Of a stretch of DNA of 64,000 nucleotides, positions 16,789 to 24,923 are shown one piece after another. The stretch is from Sphaerisporangium sp. TRM90804. GTDB lineage: Bacteria; Actinomycetota; Actinomycetes; Streptosporangiales; Streptosporangiaceae. Position numbers and translations under genes: made by a program. Numbering within the stretch: the first letter of the stretch is position 1; each line of letters starts with the position of its first letter. Under the pieces are notes generated by a model. The model was not told the origin of the DNA. It made no database searches and saw only the letters and a program-made list of their open reading frames with translations. The stretch lies in NCBI RefSeq assembly GCF_029846175.1, contig NZ_JARWAC010000026.1, positions 142,152 through 206,151 on the forward strand, in the 5' to 3' direction.

Positions 16789-18129
16789 GTGAGCGCCGAA
16801 CCTATCGACCTGGATTCCTGGCGGAGCCTGCCCGCGGCACAGCAGCCCGACTGGCCCGACTCCGCCGCTCTCGGGCGGGTGGTGGCCGAGCTGGGCACCC
16901 TGCCGCCGCTGGTGTTCGCCGGCGAGTGCGACGACCTCAAGGCCCGCATGGCCTCCGTGGCGAGGGGCGAGGCCTTCGTCCTGCAGGGCGGCGACTGCGC
17001 CGAGACCTTCGCCGGGGCGACCGCCGACAACGTCCGCGACAAGCTGAAGACGCTGTTGCAGATGGCCATCGTGCTCACCTACGCCGGGCGCGTCCCGGTC
17101 GTCAAGATCGGCCGGCTGGCGGGGCAGTTCGCCAAGCCGCGTTCGAAGGGCACCGAGGTCCGGGGCGGGGTCGAGCTCCCGGCCTACCGGGGCGACATGG
17201 TGAACGGCTTCGACTTCACCCCCGAGTCGCGCACCCCCGACCCCGCGCGGCTGCTGCGGGCCTACCACTCCTCGGCGGTCACGCTCAACCTCGCCCGGGC
17301 CTTCACCAAGGGCGGCTACGCCGACCTGCGCCAGGTGCACGCCTGGAACCAGGACTTCGTGGCCGAGTCGCCGGCGGGCCGCCGCTACGAGCAGCTCGCC
17401 CGCGAGATCGACCAGGCGCTGGCGTTCATGCACGCCTGCCGCGCCGATCCCGAGGAGTTCCACTCCGTGGAGTTCTACTCCTCGCACGAGGCGCTGATCC
17501 TCGACTACGACCGGGCCCTCACGCGCGTAGACTCGCGCACCGGCCTGCCGTACGACGTGTCGGCCCACATGGTGTGGATCGGCGAGCGCACCCGGCAGCT
17601 CGACGGCGCCCACGTGGAGTTCTTCAGCCGCATCCGCAACCCCATCGGCGTCAAGCTCGGGCCGACCACCTCCCCCGAGGAGGCCCTCGCGCTGATCGAC
17701 AAGCTCAACCCGGCCAACGAGGCCGGCCGGCTGACGTTCATCGCGCGCATGGGCGCCACCCGGGTGCGCGACGCGCTGCCCACGCTGGTCGAGAAGGTCA
17801 GGGCGAGCGGCGCGCAGGTCGCCTGGATCTGCGACCCCATGCACGGCAACACCTTCGAGGCGCCGAGCGGCCACAAGACCCGCAGGCTCGACGACGTGCT
17901 CGACGAGGTGGCGGGCTTCTTCGAGGTGCACCGCGCGCTGGGCACCCACCCGGGCGGCATCCACATCGAGTTCACCGGCGACGACGTCACCGAGTGCGTC
18001 GGCGGCGGCCACCCCATCGTCGAGACCGACCTGGCGCTGAGGTACGAGACCGCCTGCGACCCGCGGTTGAACCGTGGACAGTCGCTCGACCTGGCGTTCC
18101 GGGTGGCCGAGCTGTACCGCTCGTCCTGA
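16789..18129 (+). CDS. class II 3-deoxy-7-phosphoheptulonate synthase (DAHP synthase)
   Basis: A 446-residue class II (plant/AroG-Mtb type) enzyme. It condenses phosphoenolpyruvate with erythrose 4-phosphate, the first step of the shikimate pathway. The N-terminal SWRSLPAAQQPDWPD and the metal/PEP-site segments LQGGDCAETF, WIGERTRQLDGAHVEF and WICDPMHGNT are all intact, as are GIHIEFTGDDVTECVGG and the C-terminal CDPRLNRGQSLDLAF. Length is normal. It appears leaderless (GTG at 16789). It ends at a strong bidirectional terminator shared with the convergent thioredoxin gene. Confidence 0.95.
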   Translation: MSAEPIDLDSWRSLPAAQQPDWPDSAALGRVVAELGTLPPLVFAGECDDLKARMASVARGEAFVLQGGDCAETFAGATADNVRDKLKTLLQMAIVLTYAGRVPVVKIGRLAGQFAKPRSKGTEVRGGVELPAYRGDMVNGFDFTPESRTPDPARLLRAYHSSAVTLNLARAFTKGGYADLRQVHAWNQDFVAESPAGRRYEQLAREIDQALAFMHACRADPEEFHSVEFYSSHEALILDYDRALTRVDSRTGLPYDVSAHMVWIGERTRQLDGAHVEFFSRIRNPIGVKLGPTTSPEEALALIDKLNPANEAGRLTFIARMGATRVRDALPTLVEKVRASGAQVAWICDPMHGNTFEAPSGHKTRRLDDVLDEVAGFFEVHRALGTHPGGIHIEFTGDDVTECVGGGHPIVETDLALRYETACDPRLNRGQSLDLAFRVAELYRSS

Positions 18130-18210
18130 CCCCGAGTCGCGGCTCCTCGCCCTGACGCGGGCGCCGTGCCGTCCGTCCTGACCGCGCGGGCCGTCCGGCC
18201 GCGAAACGTG

Positions 18211-18243
18211 CAGGGGCCCTCCCGTCGTACGGGAGGGCCCCTG
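18211..18243. terminator. bidirectional terminator
   Basis: CAGGGGCCCTCCCGT (18211-18225) pairs perfectly with 18229-18243 across a 3-nt loop. It lies between the convergent DAHP synthase and thioredoxin genes and can stop both. There is no T tract, as usual in this group. Confidence 0.85.
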
Positions 18244-18348
18244 TCGTCGTTCCGGAACCGGCCGGGCCGTGTCATCGGCACACAGGCTCACGCCTGAAGC
18301 CCCGCCCGCGGTCTGCCCGCCGGCGGGGTGGGGTCGCCACCGGGCGCG

Positions 18349-18747
18349 TCAGGGCCTGCGGCCGTCCTCCGGGCCCTCGGCGCGGCCCGCGTCGATGTCG
18401 TCGGAGATCTCCTTGCGTACGGCCTCCATGTCGAGCTCGCGGACCTGGCGGATCAGGTCCTCCAGGGCGGGCTCGGGCAGGGCGCCCGGCTGGGCGAAGA
18501 CGACGATGCCGTCGCGGATCGCCATGACGGTCGGGATGGAGGTGATGTCGAAGCCCTCGGCGAGCGCCCGCTCGGCCTCGGTGTCGATCTTGCCGAAGGT
18601 GATGTCCTCGTGCTTCTGCGAAGCCTTCTCGAAGACCGGCCCGAAGACGCGGCAGGGCCCGCACCAGGAAGCCCAGAAGTCGAGCAGCACAATCCCCTGG
18701 TCGGCGATCTCGTTGAAGTTCTTGTCGGTCACCGCGATGGTCGCCAC
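18349..18747 (-). CDS. thioredoxin
   Basis: A 132-residue thioredoxin with the redox motif WCGPC (C29-C32), FWASW before it and the cis-proline in TSIPT. A C-terminal extension of about 25 acidic residues goes beyond the usual 105-110. The GTG at 18747 has GAGGA 6 nt upstream and is preferred over an ATG at 18765. It reduces protein disulfides in the cytoplasm. There is no thioredoxin reductase gene nearby. The same extension pattern is common in streptomycete accessory thioredoxins, by recollection. Confidence 0.9.
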   Translation of the reverse strand: MATIAVTDKNFNEIADQGIVLLDFWASWCGPCRVFGPVFEKASQKHEDITFGKIDTEAERALAEGFDITSIPTVMAIRDGIVVFAQPGALPEPALEDLIRQVRELDMEAVRKEISDDIDAGRAEGPEDGRRP

Positions 18748-19246
18748 TGGTGGTCCTCGTCTCATTTCTCGTCGGTTCCGGCAGGCATAACCAACGGCCC
18801 GGCGCGCTCATTCCTGGTCTCACCGGCCAGGGCGGGCCCTCCGGGTGCCGTCCGGTCACGGGGCGCCACCGGCGGCGGCGTCCCGCACCAGGATCTCAAG
18901 CGATCGGAGTCCGCGGGCTCCCGGCGGGACGGAGCCCGGCCGGGGCCGAAGGAGCGGGAACCGGGGCGGGCGCACGGCCGTCGCGCCCGGAGGGGCCCCC
19001 GGCGGGCGCGCCCGGACTCGCCGCGGCACGCGGCGACGATTTCCGCCCGATTGTTTGGGTGGCGTTCTGGGGGATTTCCCTGACGGGGAATTCGAGCCCG
19101 GGAAGTAGCTTCCTCGGTGTGCGAGCGATTCGCTCCACGATTCGGAAAAGGGCTCACCGGCGGCCCTGGGCGCCATAACGGCGTGCGAAAGCCGATTCAT
19201 CCGCAGGCGCACTTCCCTTCGGGGTGTGCGATGGAAGGGAAATCCC
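18748..19246. other. gene-free region between thioredoxin and a secreted-protein gene
   Basis: About 500 nt with no credible gene; the two flanking genes diverge from it. The right half is relatively AT-rich and should hold the promoter of the secreted-protein gene, but I see no clear -35/-10 pair. Confidence 0.4.
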
Positions 19247-19858
19247 ATGTCACATCTGTCACGCAAGGTCCGGCGCGCTGTGGGCATCCTGGCCGTGCTC
19301 GCCGCGTCGACCGCCCCGGTCCTGTCCGCCGCCGTCCCGGCGAACGCGGCGGCCGCGGGGGCGCTGCGCATCACGAAGATCGACTGTATCGAGCGGAGCG
19401 ACCTGTTCGGCGCCGACAATCCGTACTTCCTTGTGTTCATCGGAAACCCGGGAAATCCCGACCTCGACACCACGGTAGAGGTCGATCCCGGTATCAGCAC
19501 CGATTCCGGCCACACGTACATCGCGAACACGGTCATCTCGAACTCGGCGCAGGCCGGGGCGCTCACCATCAGCGTGATGCTCGATCAGGACGACGCCAAG
19601 GATCTGACGGCACAGGAGATCCAGTGGATTGGTAACAACATGCACAACGCCTGGCAGATCTATTTCTGGAAGTCCAAGAGCGAGAGGATCGCCGGCCTGC
19701 GGAGCGTCCTGCGGTCCACCGTCGACTCCTATCTCGTCAACGACGACATCCTGGGCGACAGCTACGCCACCGTGGTGGCGGGCCAGACCGCGGTGATGCC
19801 GTTCACCGACGACGGCGGCGACTACAAGGTCTACTACGGTGACGCCCCGGTGAGCTGA
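19247..19858 (+). CDS. secreted protein of unknown function
   Basis: A 203-residue protein I do not recognise. AAGGGA 6 nt upstream fixes the ATG at 19247. A typical Sec signal peptide (basic MSHLSRKVRR, hydrophobic core, ANA-A cleavage near residue 35) is followed by a compact acidic domain. That domain begins ITKIDCIERSDLFGADNPYF and ends DGGDYKVYYGDAP, a layout reminiscent of small beta-sandwich domains. Codon use is less GC-extreme than in neighbours (tat, ttt and aat codons occur), which may mark a recent arrival. It stands alone and ends at a very strong terminator. Confidence 0.75.
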   Translation: MSHLSRKVRRAVGILAVLAASTAPVLSAAVPANAAAAGALRITKIDCIERSDLFGADNPYFLVFIGNPGNPDLDTTVEVDPGISTDSGHTYIANTVISNSAQAGALTISVMLDQDDAKDLTAQEIQWIGNNMHNAWQIYFWKSKSERIAGLRSVLRSTVDSYLVNDDILGDSYATVVAGQTAVMPFTDDGGDYKVYYGDAPVS

Positions 19859-19906
19859 CGCCCGGCCGGGCCGGTCGGCGCCGATCGCGGCGTGGACCCC
19901 CGCGCG

Positions 19907-19956
19907 ACGTGACGAGACCTCCGCGGGCCGGGCGGCCCGCGGAGGTCTCGTCACGT
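19907..19956. terminator. very strong bidirectional terminator
   Basis: A perfect 23-bp stem (19907-19929 with 19934-19956) closes a 4-nt loop. It lies between the convergent secreted-protein and nuclease genes. Confidence 0.88.
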
Positions 19957-19976
19957 CGTGAGGTCGAGCTCGCGAG

Positions 19977-22340
19977 CTACTTCAGGTCGAGCCCGAAGAG
20001 CACGGGATCGTGGTCGGAGGAGCGGAACGGGCCGGGAGAGTACAGCGACGGCGGGTTGAACTCGGTGTTGTAGTCCAGGAACCGGCCCTCGTCGGCGTTG
20101 ATGTGCCAGATCGTCGCGTCGGTGACCCGCTTGAGCAGCTTCTTGCCGACCATGGCGTGGTCCAGCTCGCCGGACAGGCCGCCGAAGACGTAGCTGTAAC
20201 GGTCGTTCCTGGGGACGAACTTCTTGGTGACGCTGGTCAGGCCGCCGGCCTCCAGGGTGTCGATCGGGTCCTCCTCGCCATAGGCGTTGAGGTCGCCGAG
20301 CACCACCGGGTTGGAAAGGCCGAGGGTGTCGATCAGGCCGAGGACGGCCTGGGCCTGGCGGACGCGCTCGGGGTTGAAGCAGCTCTGGCCGTCACCCTGG
20401 TCGGCCTCGGGCCCGGTGGCGCCGTCACAGCCCTTCGACTTGAAGTGGTTGACGATCATGGTGAAGGCGGTGCCGTCGCCGCCCTTGACCCGCTGGAACG
20501 TCTGGATCAGCGGCGGCCTGCGGAACACCGGGTCGGTGGAGGAGCGCGTCGCGCCGACCGGCTTGAGCACGGCGGGCTTGTAGATGAGCGCCACCTGGAT
20601 GGCGTCGGTGCCGGGCACCGGCGAGACGACGCCCTTGTACGTGCCGGCGCCGACCTCGGCGTTCAGCGCGTCCACGAGGGCGTTCAGCGCCGTGGCGCCG
20701 TTGTTCTCGACCTCCATCAGGCCCACCACGTCGGCGTTCAGGCCCTTGAGCGCCGCGACGAGCTTGGGGAGCTGCCGGTCGCGCTCGGCGGCGGTGGTGG
20801 CGCCGCGCGAGCCCAGGGTGGTGAACCAGTTGAGGGTGTTGAAGCCGGCCACCTGGACGTCGCCGCCGACCTTCTCGGGCTTGGCGCGGCGCGGCTCGCC
20901 GGTCTTCAGCGCGACCTGCTTGGTGGGCTGGATCCGGTAGAGGTCGAAACCGTAGGTCAGCACGCCGGTCAGGCCGGTGACGCCGTCACCCACCCGCACG
21001 GTGGTGGACCCGGCCGTGCGGTACGGCAGGACCGGCGGGTTCTGCACGCTGGAGGCGTCGTCGAGCAGGATCTGGCGGCGCTGGTTCAGGGCCGGGTCGA
21101 CGTTCTGGCGGTCGGTGGGCTGGAAGAGCCGGCCCTCCGACGACAGGGTGAGCTCGCCGAAGCGCGCCAGGTTGTAGACCTCCGAGACGGTCAGCTGCTC
21201 GGGGAAGGTGACCAGGACGCCCTCCAGCGGCTCGTAGCTCGCGCCGGAGGCGATCGGCAGCTTCACCGTCCTGGGCTTGATCGTGCCGGTCCCGCACACC
21301 TCCACGGAGGTCACCGAGGCCAGCTCGGTGAGGCCGTTGAACTCCGTGACGGTGCCGTCGACGCGCACCTTGTCGCCGGTCTCGACGGGCGTGCTCGAGA
21401 AGACGAAGACCGCGTCGGAGGTGGCCGGGTCGGCGTCGGGGGTCGGGTCCTGGACGTAGAAGCCGCTGAGGCCGCCGGCGGCCTGGAAGTCGCCGGTCAC
21501 GACGCCTTCGACGCGCACGGCGGTGCCGGCCAGGGGGCTGGCCGCGCCGCTTCCCTGCACCTGGGCGATCTGGTGGGTCGCCGCGGCCTCACACGGCTCC
21601 GCCGTGGGCGTGGGCGTCGGGGTGGGCGTCGGCGTCACGGTCGGGGTCACGGTCGGGGTGGCCGTGGGGGTGGGGGTGCCGTCGCAGGGCGCGGCGGGGG
21701 TGGCGGAGTTGCGCGGCGCGGGCGCGCCCGCGGAGAAGTCCGCGGCGTTGGCGTCGGTGTCCGCGCATCCGCCGCCGGCCCGCAGCGCCGAGGTGGTGTT
21801 GGTGAGGGCGGGCGCCGCGGCGCCCTCGGAGAAGTTCGCGGCGCCGTAGCCGACCAGATCGGCCACGAGCGCGAGCTGCTCGGGCGTGCAGGCCGTCGAT
21901 CCGCCGTTGCAGGCGAGACCGTCGGCCGACTCGACCAGGGCCACCTTGCCCGCGGTGGCGCTGAGGGCCAGGGCGCCCGTGGTGTCGGGCGCCGGCAGCG
22001 GCTCGCTCGGCGTCGTCCCGGCCCCGAGCTGCACCAGGTGGTACCGGCCGGGCGCGAGCGTGCCGGACAGGTCGACCTTGTTCGCGGCGAAGTGCCCGGT
22101 GCCGCTCGCGCTGGCGTACTGGACGGACCAGCCGGCCAGGGAGACCTCCGAGCCGCTGCGGTTGAACAGCTCGACGAAGTCGTTGGTGAACGGGGCGCCG
22201 GAGTTGCCTCCGCCCCCGTAGACCTGGCTGATCACGACGGTCCCGGGGGCGGCCGAGGCCGGGGACGAGGAGACGGCGGCGCCGGCGACGGCCACGCCGA
22301 CGGCGACTAGGGCGGCGAACGCCCGGGATAGAGCACGCAT
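19977..22340 (-). CDS. ExeM/NucH-family extracellular endonuclease
   Basis: A 787-residue exported protein. Order: signal peptide ending SPASA-A (about 30); lamin-tail domain (about 35-165, with VISQVYGGGGNSG and NDFVELFN); a threonine/proline linker of TPT repeats (about 220-247); an OB-like nuclease-associated domain (about 255-350); and a C-terminal endonuclease/exonuclease/phosphatase domain (about 495-787). Catalytic signatures in the last domain are LMEVENNG, NHFKSKGC, LGDLNAYGEEDP and SSDHDPV. Such enzymes degrade extracellular DNA for nutrient or phosphate recovery. No C-terminal sorting signal is seen, so it is probably released. The 5' region is AT-rich and lacks a good ribosome binding site. 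Confidence 0.92.
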   Translation of the reverse strand: MRALSRAFAALVAVGVAVAGAAVSSSPASAAPGTVVISQVYGGGGNSGAPFTNDFVELFNRSGSEVSLAGWSVQYASASGTGHFAANKVDLSGTLAPGRYHLVQLGAGTTPSEPLPAPDTTGALALSATAGKVALVESADGLACNGGSTACTPEQLALVADLVGYGAANFSEGAAAPALTNTTSALRAGGGCADTDANAADFSAGAPAPRNSATPAAPCDGTPTPTATPTVTPTVTPTPTPTPTPTAEPCEAAATHQIAQVQGSGAASPLAGTAVRVEGVVTGDFQAAGGLSGFYVQDPTPDADPATSDAVFVFSSTPVETGDKVRVDGTVTEFNGLTELASVTSVEVCGTGTIKPRTVKLPIASGASYEPLEGVLVTFPEQLTVSEVYNLARFGELTLSSEGRLFQPTDRQNVDPALNQRRQILLDDASSVQNPPVLPYRTAGSTTVRVGDGVTGLTGVLTYGFDLYRIQPTKQVALKTGEPRRAKPEKVGGDVQVAGFNTLNWFTTLGSRGATTAAERDRQLPKLVAALKGLNADVVGLMEVENNGATALNALVDALNAEVGAGTYKGVVSPVPGTDAIQVALIYKPAVLKPVGATRSSTDPVFRRPPLIQTFQRVKGGDGTAFTMIVNHFKSKGCDGATGPEADQGDGQSCFNPERVRQAQAVLGLIDTLGLSNPVVLGDLNAYGEEDPIDTLEAGGLTSVTKKFVPRNDRYSYVFGGLSGELDHAMVGKKLLKRVTDATIWHINADEGRFLDYNTEFNPPSLYSPGPFRSSDHDPVLFGLDLK

Positions 22341-22536
22341 GACCGGGAGCGTAAGCGTCCGAAAGTTTTATATCTCGTACTAGAACTAGATAGAAGGTGA
22401 ATTAAGGCAACCTTGACGGTTCGTGTCGATTAGCGACAGGACGGCTTGGCACCCTATGACCTAGCGAGACGCGGAAACCCGGCACCCGTTGCGACAGTCT
22501 GTCACCATTCCGTCACGATTTAGCGTCTCGTTGGCT

Positions 22537-22542
22537 GATAAT
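22537..22542 (+). promoter_or_regulatory. possible -10 for the pentapeptide gene
   Basis: GATAAT at 22537-22542 is close to the TATAAT consensus and ends 15 nt before the ATG at 22558. A second candidate, TATTCC at 22546-22551, lies exactly 6 nt before it and would make the gene leaderless. No -35 is evident for either. Confidence 0.35.
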
Positions 22543-22557
22543 GGGTATTCCTTTGCC

Positions 22558-24435
22558 ATGGCCTCCTCGGCGAACCCCCCGCCCTTGGACGTCGGCTGGC
22601 GCACCTGCGGCGCCTCGCCCGCGTGCCCGGGCGTCGCGCACGACCCGCACGGGCGCTGCATGGCGCACCTGACGGCGGCCGAGCTGGAACAGGTCCTCGG
22701 CGGCCTGGCCCCCGGGCGGGGCGTCGACCTGCGCGGCACGACCGTCGGGGCGGAGCTGCTCGCCCGTGTCCTGGACGCTACCGGGCGCCGGCCGGGCCGG
22801 GCGAGGTTCGACCACGCCGTCTTCACCGGCGAGGCCCGGTTCGGCGAGGCGGTCTTCGCCGGGGACGCGACCTTCGACCACGCCCGGTTCGACCGCCTGG
22901 CCTCGTTCTTCGGCGCCGAGTTCGCGCGCAACGCCTCCTTCCGCGGGGCCCGGTTCTGCCGCGAGCTGTCCCTGCACGGCGCGCGCGTGCTGGGGCACGG
23001 CGCCTTCGACCACACGCACATGGGCGGCGACGCGCTCTTCGGCGAGGCGCGGTTCGGCAGGGACGCGTCGTTCCACGCGGCCCGCTTCCACGGGTTCACC
23101 GCCTTCGACCGCGCCGTGTTCGGCGGCGACGCGGGCTTTCGCGGCGCGTGCTTCCACCGGACGGTCTCCTACCGCGGGACGGCGTTCGCCGGGGCCGCGG
23201 GGTTCGAGGGGGCGCGCTTCCACGGCCCCGCGTTCCTCACCCAGGTGCGGGGCGGCCGGAGCCTCACGCTGTCGGGCGTGCGCGCCTCGGCCCCGCTGGA
23301 GCTGGAGGCGTCGGGCTGCCCCGTCGACCTGGGCGGGGCCCGGATCACCGGCCGGTTCACCGCGCGCCTGGCCGTGACCTTCCCGGCCGTGCACGGGCCG
23401 GTGGCCGGCGCGGGCTGCCCCCTCGGCCGTCCACGAGGCGGAGGCCGGCGCGGGCTGACCCCTCCCGGCCGTCGCGCCCGTGGCGCCCGCGCGGGTGAGC
23501 CGCCTGCCACCTGGAACGGCCTGGGTTCGGCTCTGCCGGGCGCGCCGGGCGATGCGGAGGGGGCCTTCCAGGGTCGGCTCAGGGTTCCCCCGGATTCCGG
23601 ACCGCCCTGGGCCGCAGCGACAATGGACGCGGCCCTCCACCACGGGCGGGCGGCGGGCGTGAACTGGGGAGCGCATGGGTGTCATCGACGACTACGTGAG
23701 CACGCTCGCCCATGCGCTCCACGGCCCCGCCAGGGTCCGGCGCGACATGCTCGCCGAGGCCCGCGACAGCCTGTCGGACGCCGCCGAGGCCCACCTCGCC
23801 GAGGGGCTGGAGCCCGCGGCGGCCGAGCGCCGGGCGGTCGCGGAGTTCGGGACGGTCGGCGAGATCGCCCCGGGCTACCAGGAGGAGCTCACCGTCCAGC
23901 AGGGCCGCAGGACGGCCGCCACCGTGTTCATCGCCGTGCCGCTGATGACGGCCATGTGGAGCGTGATCTGGTGGGTCTTCCCCGACGCCCCGCCGGGGAC
24001 CATGGACACCAGCCCCGGGTGGTTCGGCCCGCTCTCGCGCTTCCTCGACTGGTTCCAGCTCGCCATGGGCGTCTTCGGCGCCCTCGCCCTGGTCGCCCTG
24101 GGCGGCCGCGCGCGGCGCGTCGTCCGGCGCCCCGAGCTGGTGACGCGGGTGCTCGGCATCGCGTTGTGGATCCAGATGCCGATGGTCGTGGGCATGTCGA
24201 TCATGCTGACCGCCCAGGGCGCCTGGAACCTGTCCGGCTTCGAGCACTACCCGCCCGGCACCGTGGCGACCATCCTCAGCTACCTGATCGCGGCCTGGCT
24301 GCTGTACAACGCCACGCGCTGCCTCACCGTCTGCCGCCGCGTCTCCTCCCCCGCGCCGCCGGCCCGCGCCTCCTTTCACGACCTGACCGTCTGACCCGGG
24401 GCCTCACCGGGACGCACCGGCCCCCGGGGCGCTGA
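22558..24435 (+). CDS. pentapeptide-repeat-like protein whose frame runs on through the next gene
   Basis: Residues about 10-285 (to nt ~23415) are clearly real: a Cys-containing start (WRTCGASPACPGV), a short helical region, then many A(x)F-type repeats such as ARFGEAVFAGDATFDHARF. These make the right-handed quadrilateral beta-helix of pentapeptide proteins. Beyond this the translation turns Arg/Gly/Pro-rich and the frame stays open to 24435, through the whole of the membrane-protein gene at 23675. In the first of two direct repeats spaced 40 nt apart (23403 and 23443) the codon is TGC where the second copy carries TGA in the equivalent register. The true end was probably near 23418. Either the stop was lost at this duplication or the gene is decayed. 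Function unknown. Confidence 0.5.
   Translation: MASSANPPPLDVGWRTCGASPACPGVAHDPHGRCMAHLTAAELEQVLGGLAPGRGVDLRGTTVGAELLARVLDATGRRPGRARFDHAVFTGEARFGEAVFAGDATFDHARFDRLASFFGAEFARNASFRGARFCRELSLHGARVLGHGAFDHTHMGGDALFGEARFGRDASFHAARFHGFTAFDRAVFGGDAGFRGACFHRTVSYRGTAFAGAAGFEGARFHGPAFLTQVRGGRSLTLSGVRASAPLELEASGCPVDLGGARITGRFTARLAVTFPAVHGPVAGAGCPLGRPRGGGRRGLTPPGRRARGARAGEPPATWNGLGSALPGAPGDAEGAFQGRLRVPPDSGPPWAAATMDAALHHGRAAGVNWGAHGCHRRLREHARPCAPRPRQGPARHARRGPRQPVGRRRGPPRRGAGARGGRAPGGRGVRDGRRDRPGLPGGAHRPAGPQDGRHRVHRRAADDGHVERDLVGLPRRPAGDHGHQPRVVRPALALPRLVPARHGRLRRPRPGRPGRPRAARRPAPRAGDAGARHRVVDPDADGRGHVDHADRPGRLEPVRLRALPARHRGDHPQLPDRGLAAVQRHALPHRLPPRLLPRAAGPRLLSRPDRLTRGLTGTHRPPGR
23403..23475. repeat. imperfect 40-nt tandem duplication at the pentapeptide gene's 3' end
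   Basis: GGCCGGCGCGGGCTG occurs at 23403-23417 and 23443-23457, followed in both by CCC-rich and CGGCCGTC segments. The 40-nt offset shifts the reading frame between copies. Confidence 0.55.
23675..24394 (+). CDS. membrane protein with N-terminal permease-prefix domain
   Basis: A 239-residue protein. Residues 1-75 form the helical 'permease prefix' domain (DYVSTLAHALHGPARVRRDM, then AVAEFGTVGEIAPGYQEEL) that in actinobacteria usually sits beside PadR regulators. Four predicted transmembrane helices follow (about 85-105, 125-145, 165-185 and 205-220). GGGGAG precedes the ATG. A PadR gene lies 105 nt beyond its stop but in the opposite direction, whereas such pairs are usually co-directional. 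The role is unknown; envelope stress or transporter control is a guess. The whole gene is overlapped in another frame by the runaway pentapeptide frame; this one has the better family match. Confidence 0.75.
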   Translation: MGVIDDYVSTLAHALHGPARVRRDMLAEARDSLSDAAEAHLAEGLEPAAAERRAVAEFGTVGEIAPGYQEELTVQQGRRTAATVFIAVPLMTAMWSVIWWVFPDAPPGTMDTSPGWFGPLSRFLDWFQLAMGVFGALALVALGGRARRVVRRPELVTRVLGIALWIQMPMVVGMSIMLTAQGAWNLSGFEHYPPGTVATILSYLIAAWLLYNATRCLTVCRRVSSPAPPARASFHDLTV

Positions 24436-24498
24436 CGAACGCGCCGCTGGAGCCGCCCTCTCCCGGCGAGACGTCACGGGGAGGCGGCCGGGCGCCGT

Positions 24499-24834
24499 TC
24501 AGGCGTCGTGCTGGGGCCGGGGGGACAGAACGGCGCCGATGGCGGAGGTGAACTCCTGCCAGGCCGAGCGTTCCCCGGCCAGGGCGGCGCGCCCCGACGC
24601 GGTGAGGCGGTAGGTGCGGCGCTTGCGGCCGCCGACCGTCGCCCACGCGCTCGTGAGGTGACCGACCCGCTCCAACCGGCGCAGGGCGGGATAGACGGTT
24701 CCGGTCGGCACGCTGAGGGCGCCGCCGCTGCGCTGCTGCAGCGCCTCGATGATCGCGTACCCGTGCAGGGGCTCGTGCTCCAGGACGGAGAGCAGCAACG
24801 CGTCCATGTGTCCGCGCAGAGCGTCGGTGTTCAC
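24499..24834 (-). CDS. PadR-family transcriptional regulator
   Basis: A 111-residue small PadR protein: winged helix in residues 8-80 (LHGYAIIEALQQRSGG, then VPTGTVYPALRRLERVGHL and the wing RKRRTYRLTASGR) and a short C-terminal dimerisation helix. The GTG start has no ribosome binding site; TAGGCT (24841-24846) lies 6 nt upstream, so the mRNA is probably leaderless. It is divergent from cydABDC. Three ACATGT-type repeats fill the shared control region, so it most likely represses itself and the cyd operon. The effector is unknown. Confidence 0.87.
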   Translation of the reverse strand: MNTDALRGHMDALLLSVLEHEPLHGYAIIEALQQRSGGALSVPTGTVYPALRRLERVGHLTSAWATVGGRKRRTYRLTASGRAALAGERSAWQEFTSAIGAVLSPRPQHDA

Positions 24835-24840
24835 CGTTGC

Positions 24841-24846
24841 AGCCTA
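24841..24846 (-). promoter_or_regulatory. -10 element of the leaderless padR transcript
   Basis: On the minus strand TAGGCT ends 6 nt before the padR GTG (24834). The first ACATGT repeat (24857) falls between this -10 and its expected -35, which fits autorepression. Confidence 0.55.
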
Positions 24847-24856
24847 TCCAGATTCC

Positions 24857-24901
24857 ACATGTCGCCAGTCTACATGTAGGCTCTCTATATGTAGGCAGGC
24901 A
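24857..24901. promoter_or_regulatory. three 15-bp direct repeats, probable PadR operator array
   Basis: ACATGT at 24857, ACATGT at 24872 and ATATGT at 24887 recur at exactly 15-nt steps. The middle copy is the palindrome CTACATGTAG, and copies 2 and 3 share TGTAGGC. PadR proteins bind ATGT/ACAT dyads separated by 8-10 nt, and here ATGT and AYAT are separated by 9 nt in both gaps. The array spans the padR-cydA intergenic region, between both starts. Confidence 0.65.
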
Positions 24902-24923
24902 TGACAAGTGTGAAAGAGGAGCC

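Noticed and set aside
20010..22310. A 766-codon open frame on the plus strand opposite the nuclease gene
   Set aside because: Val/Gly/Arg-rich shadow of the nuclease codons; the minus-strand frame has clear domains.
22345..22440. Possible Pho box upstream of the nuclease gene (ATTCACC and GTTGCC on the minus strand)
   Set aside because: The units are not 11 nt apart and only one matches the core; chance in an AT-rich stretch.
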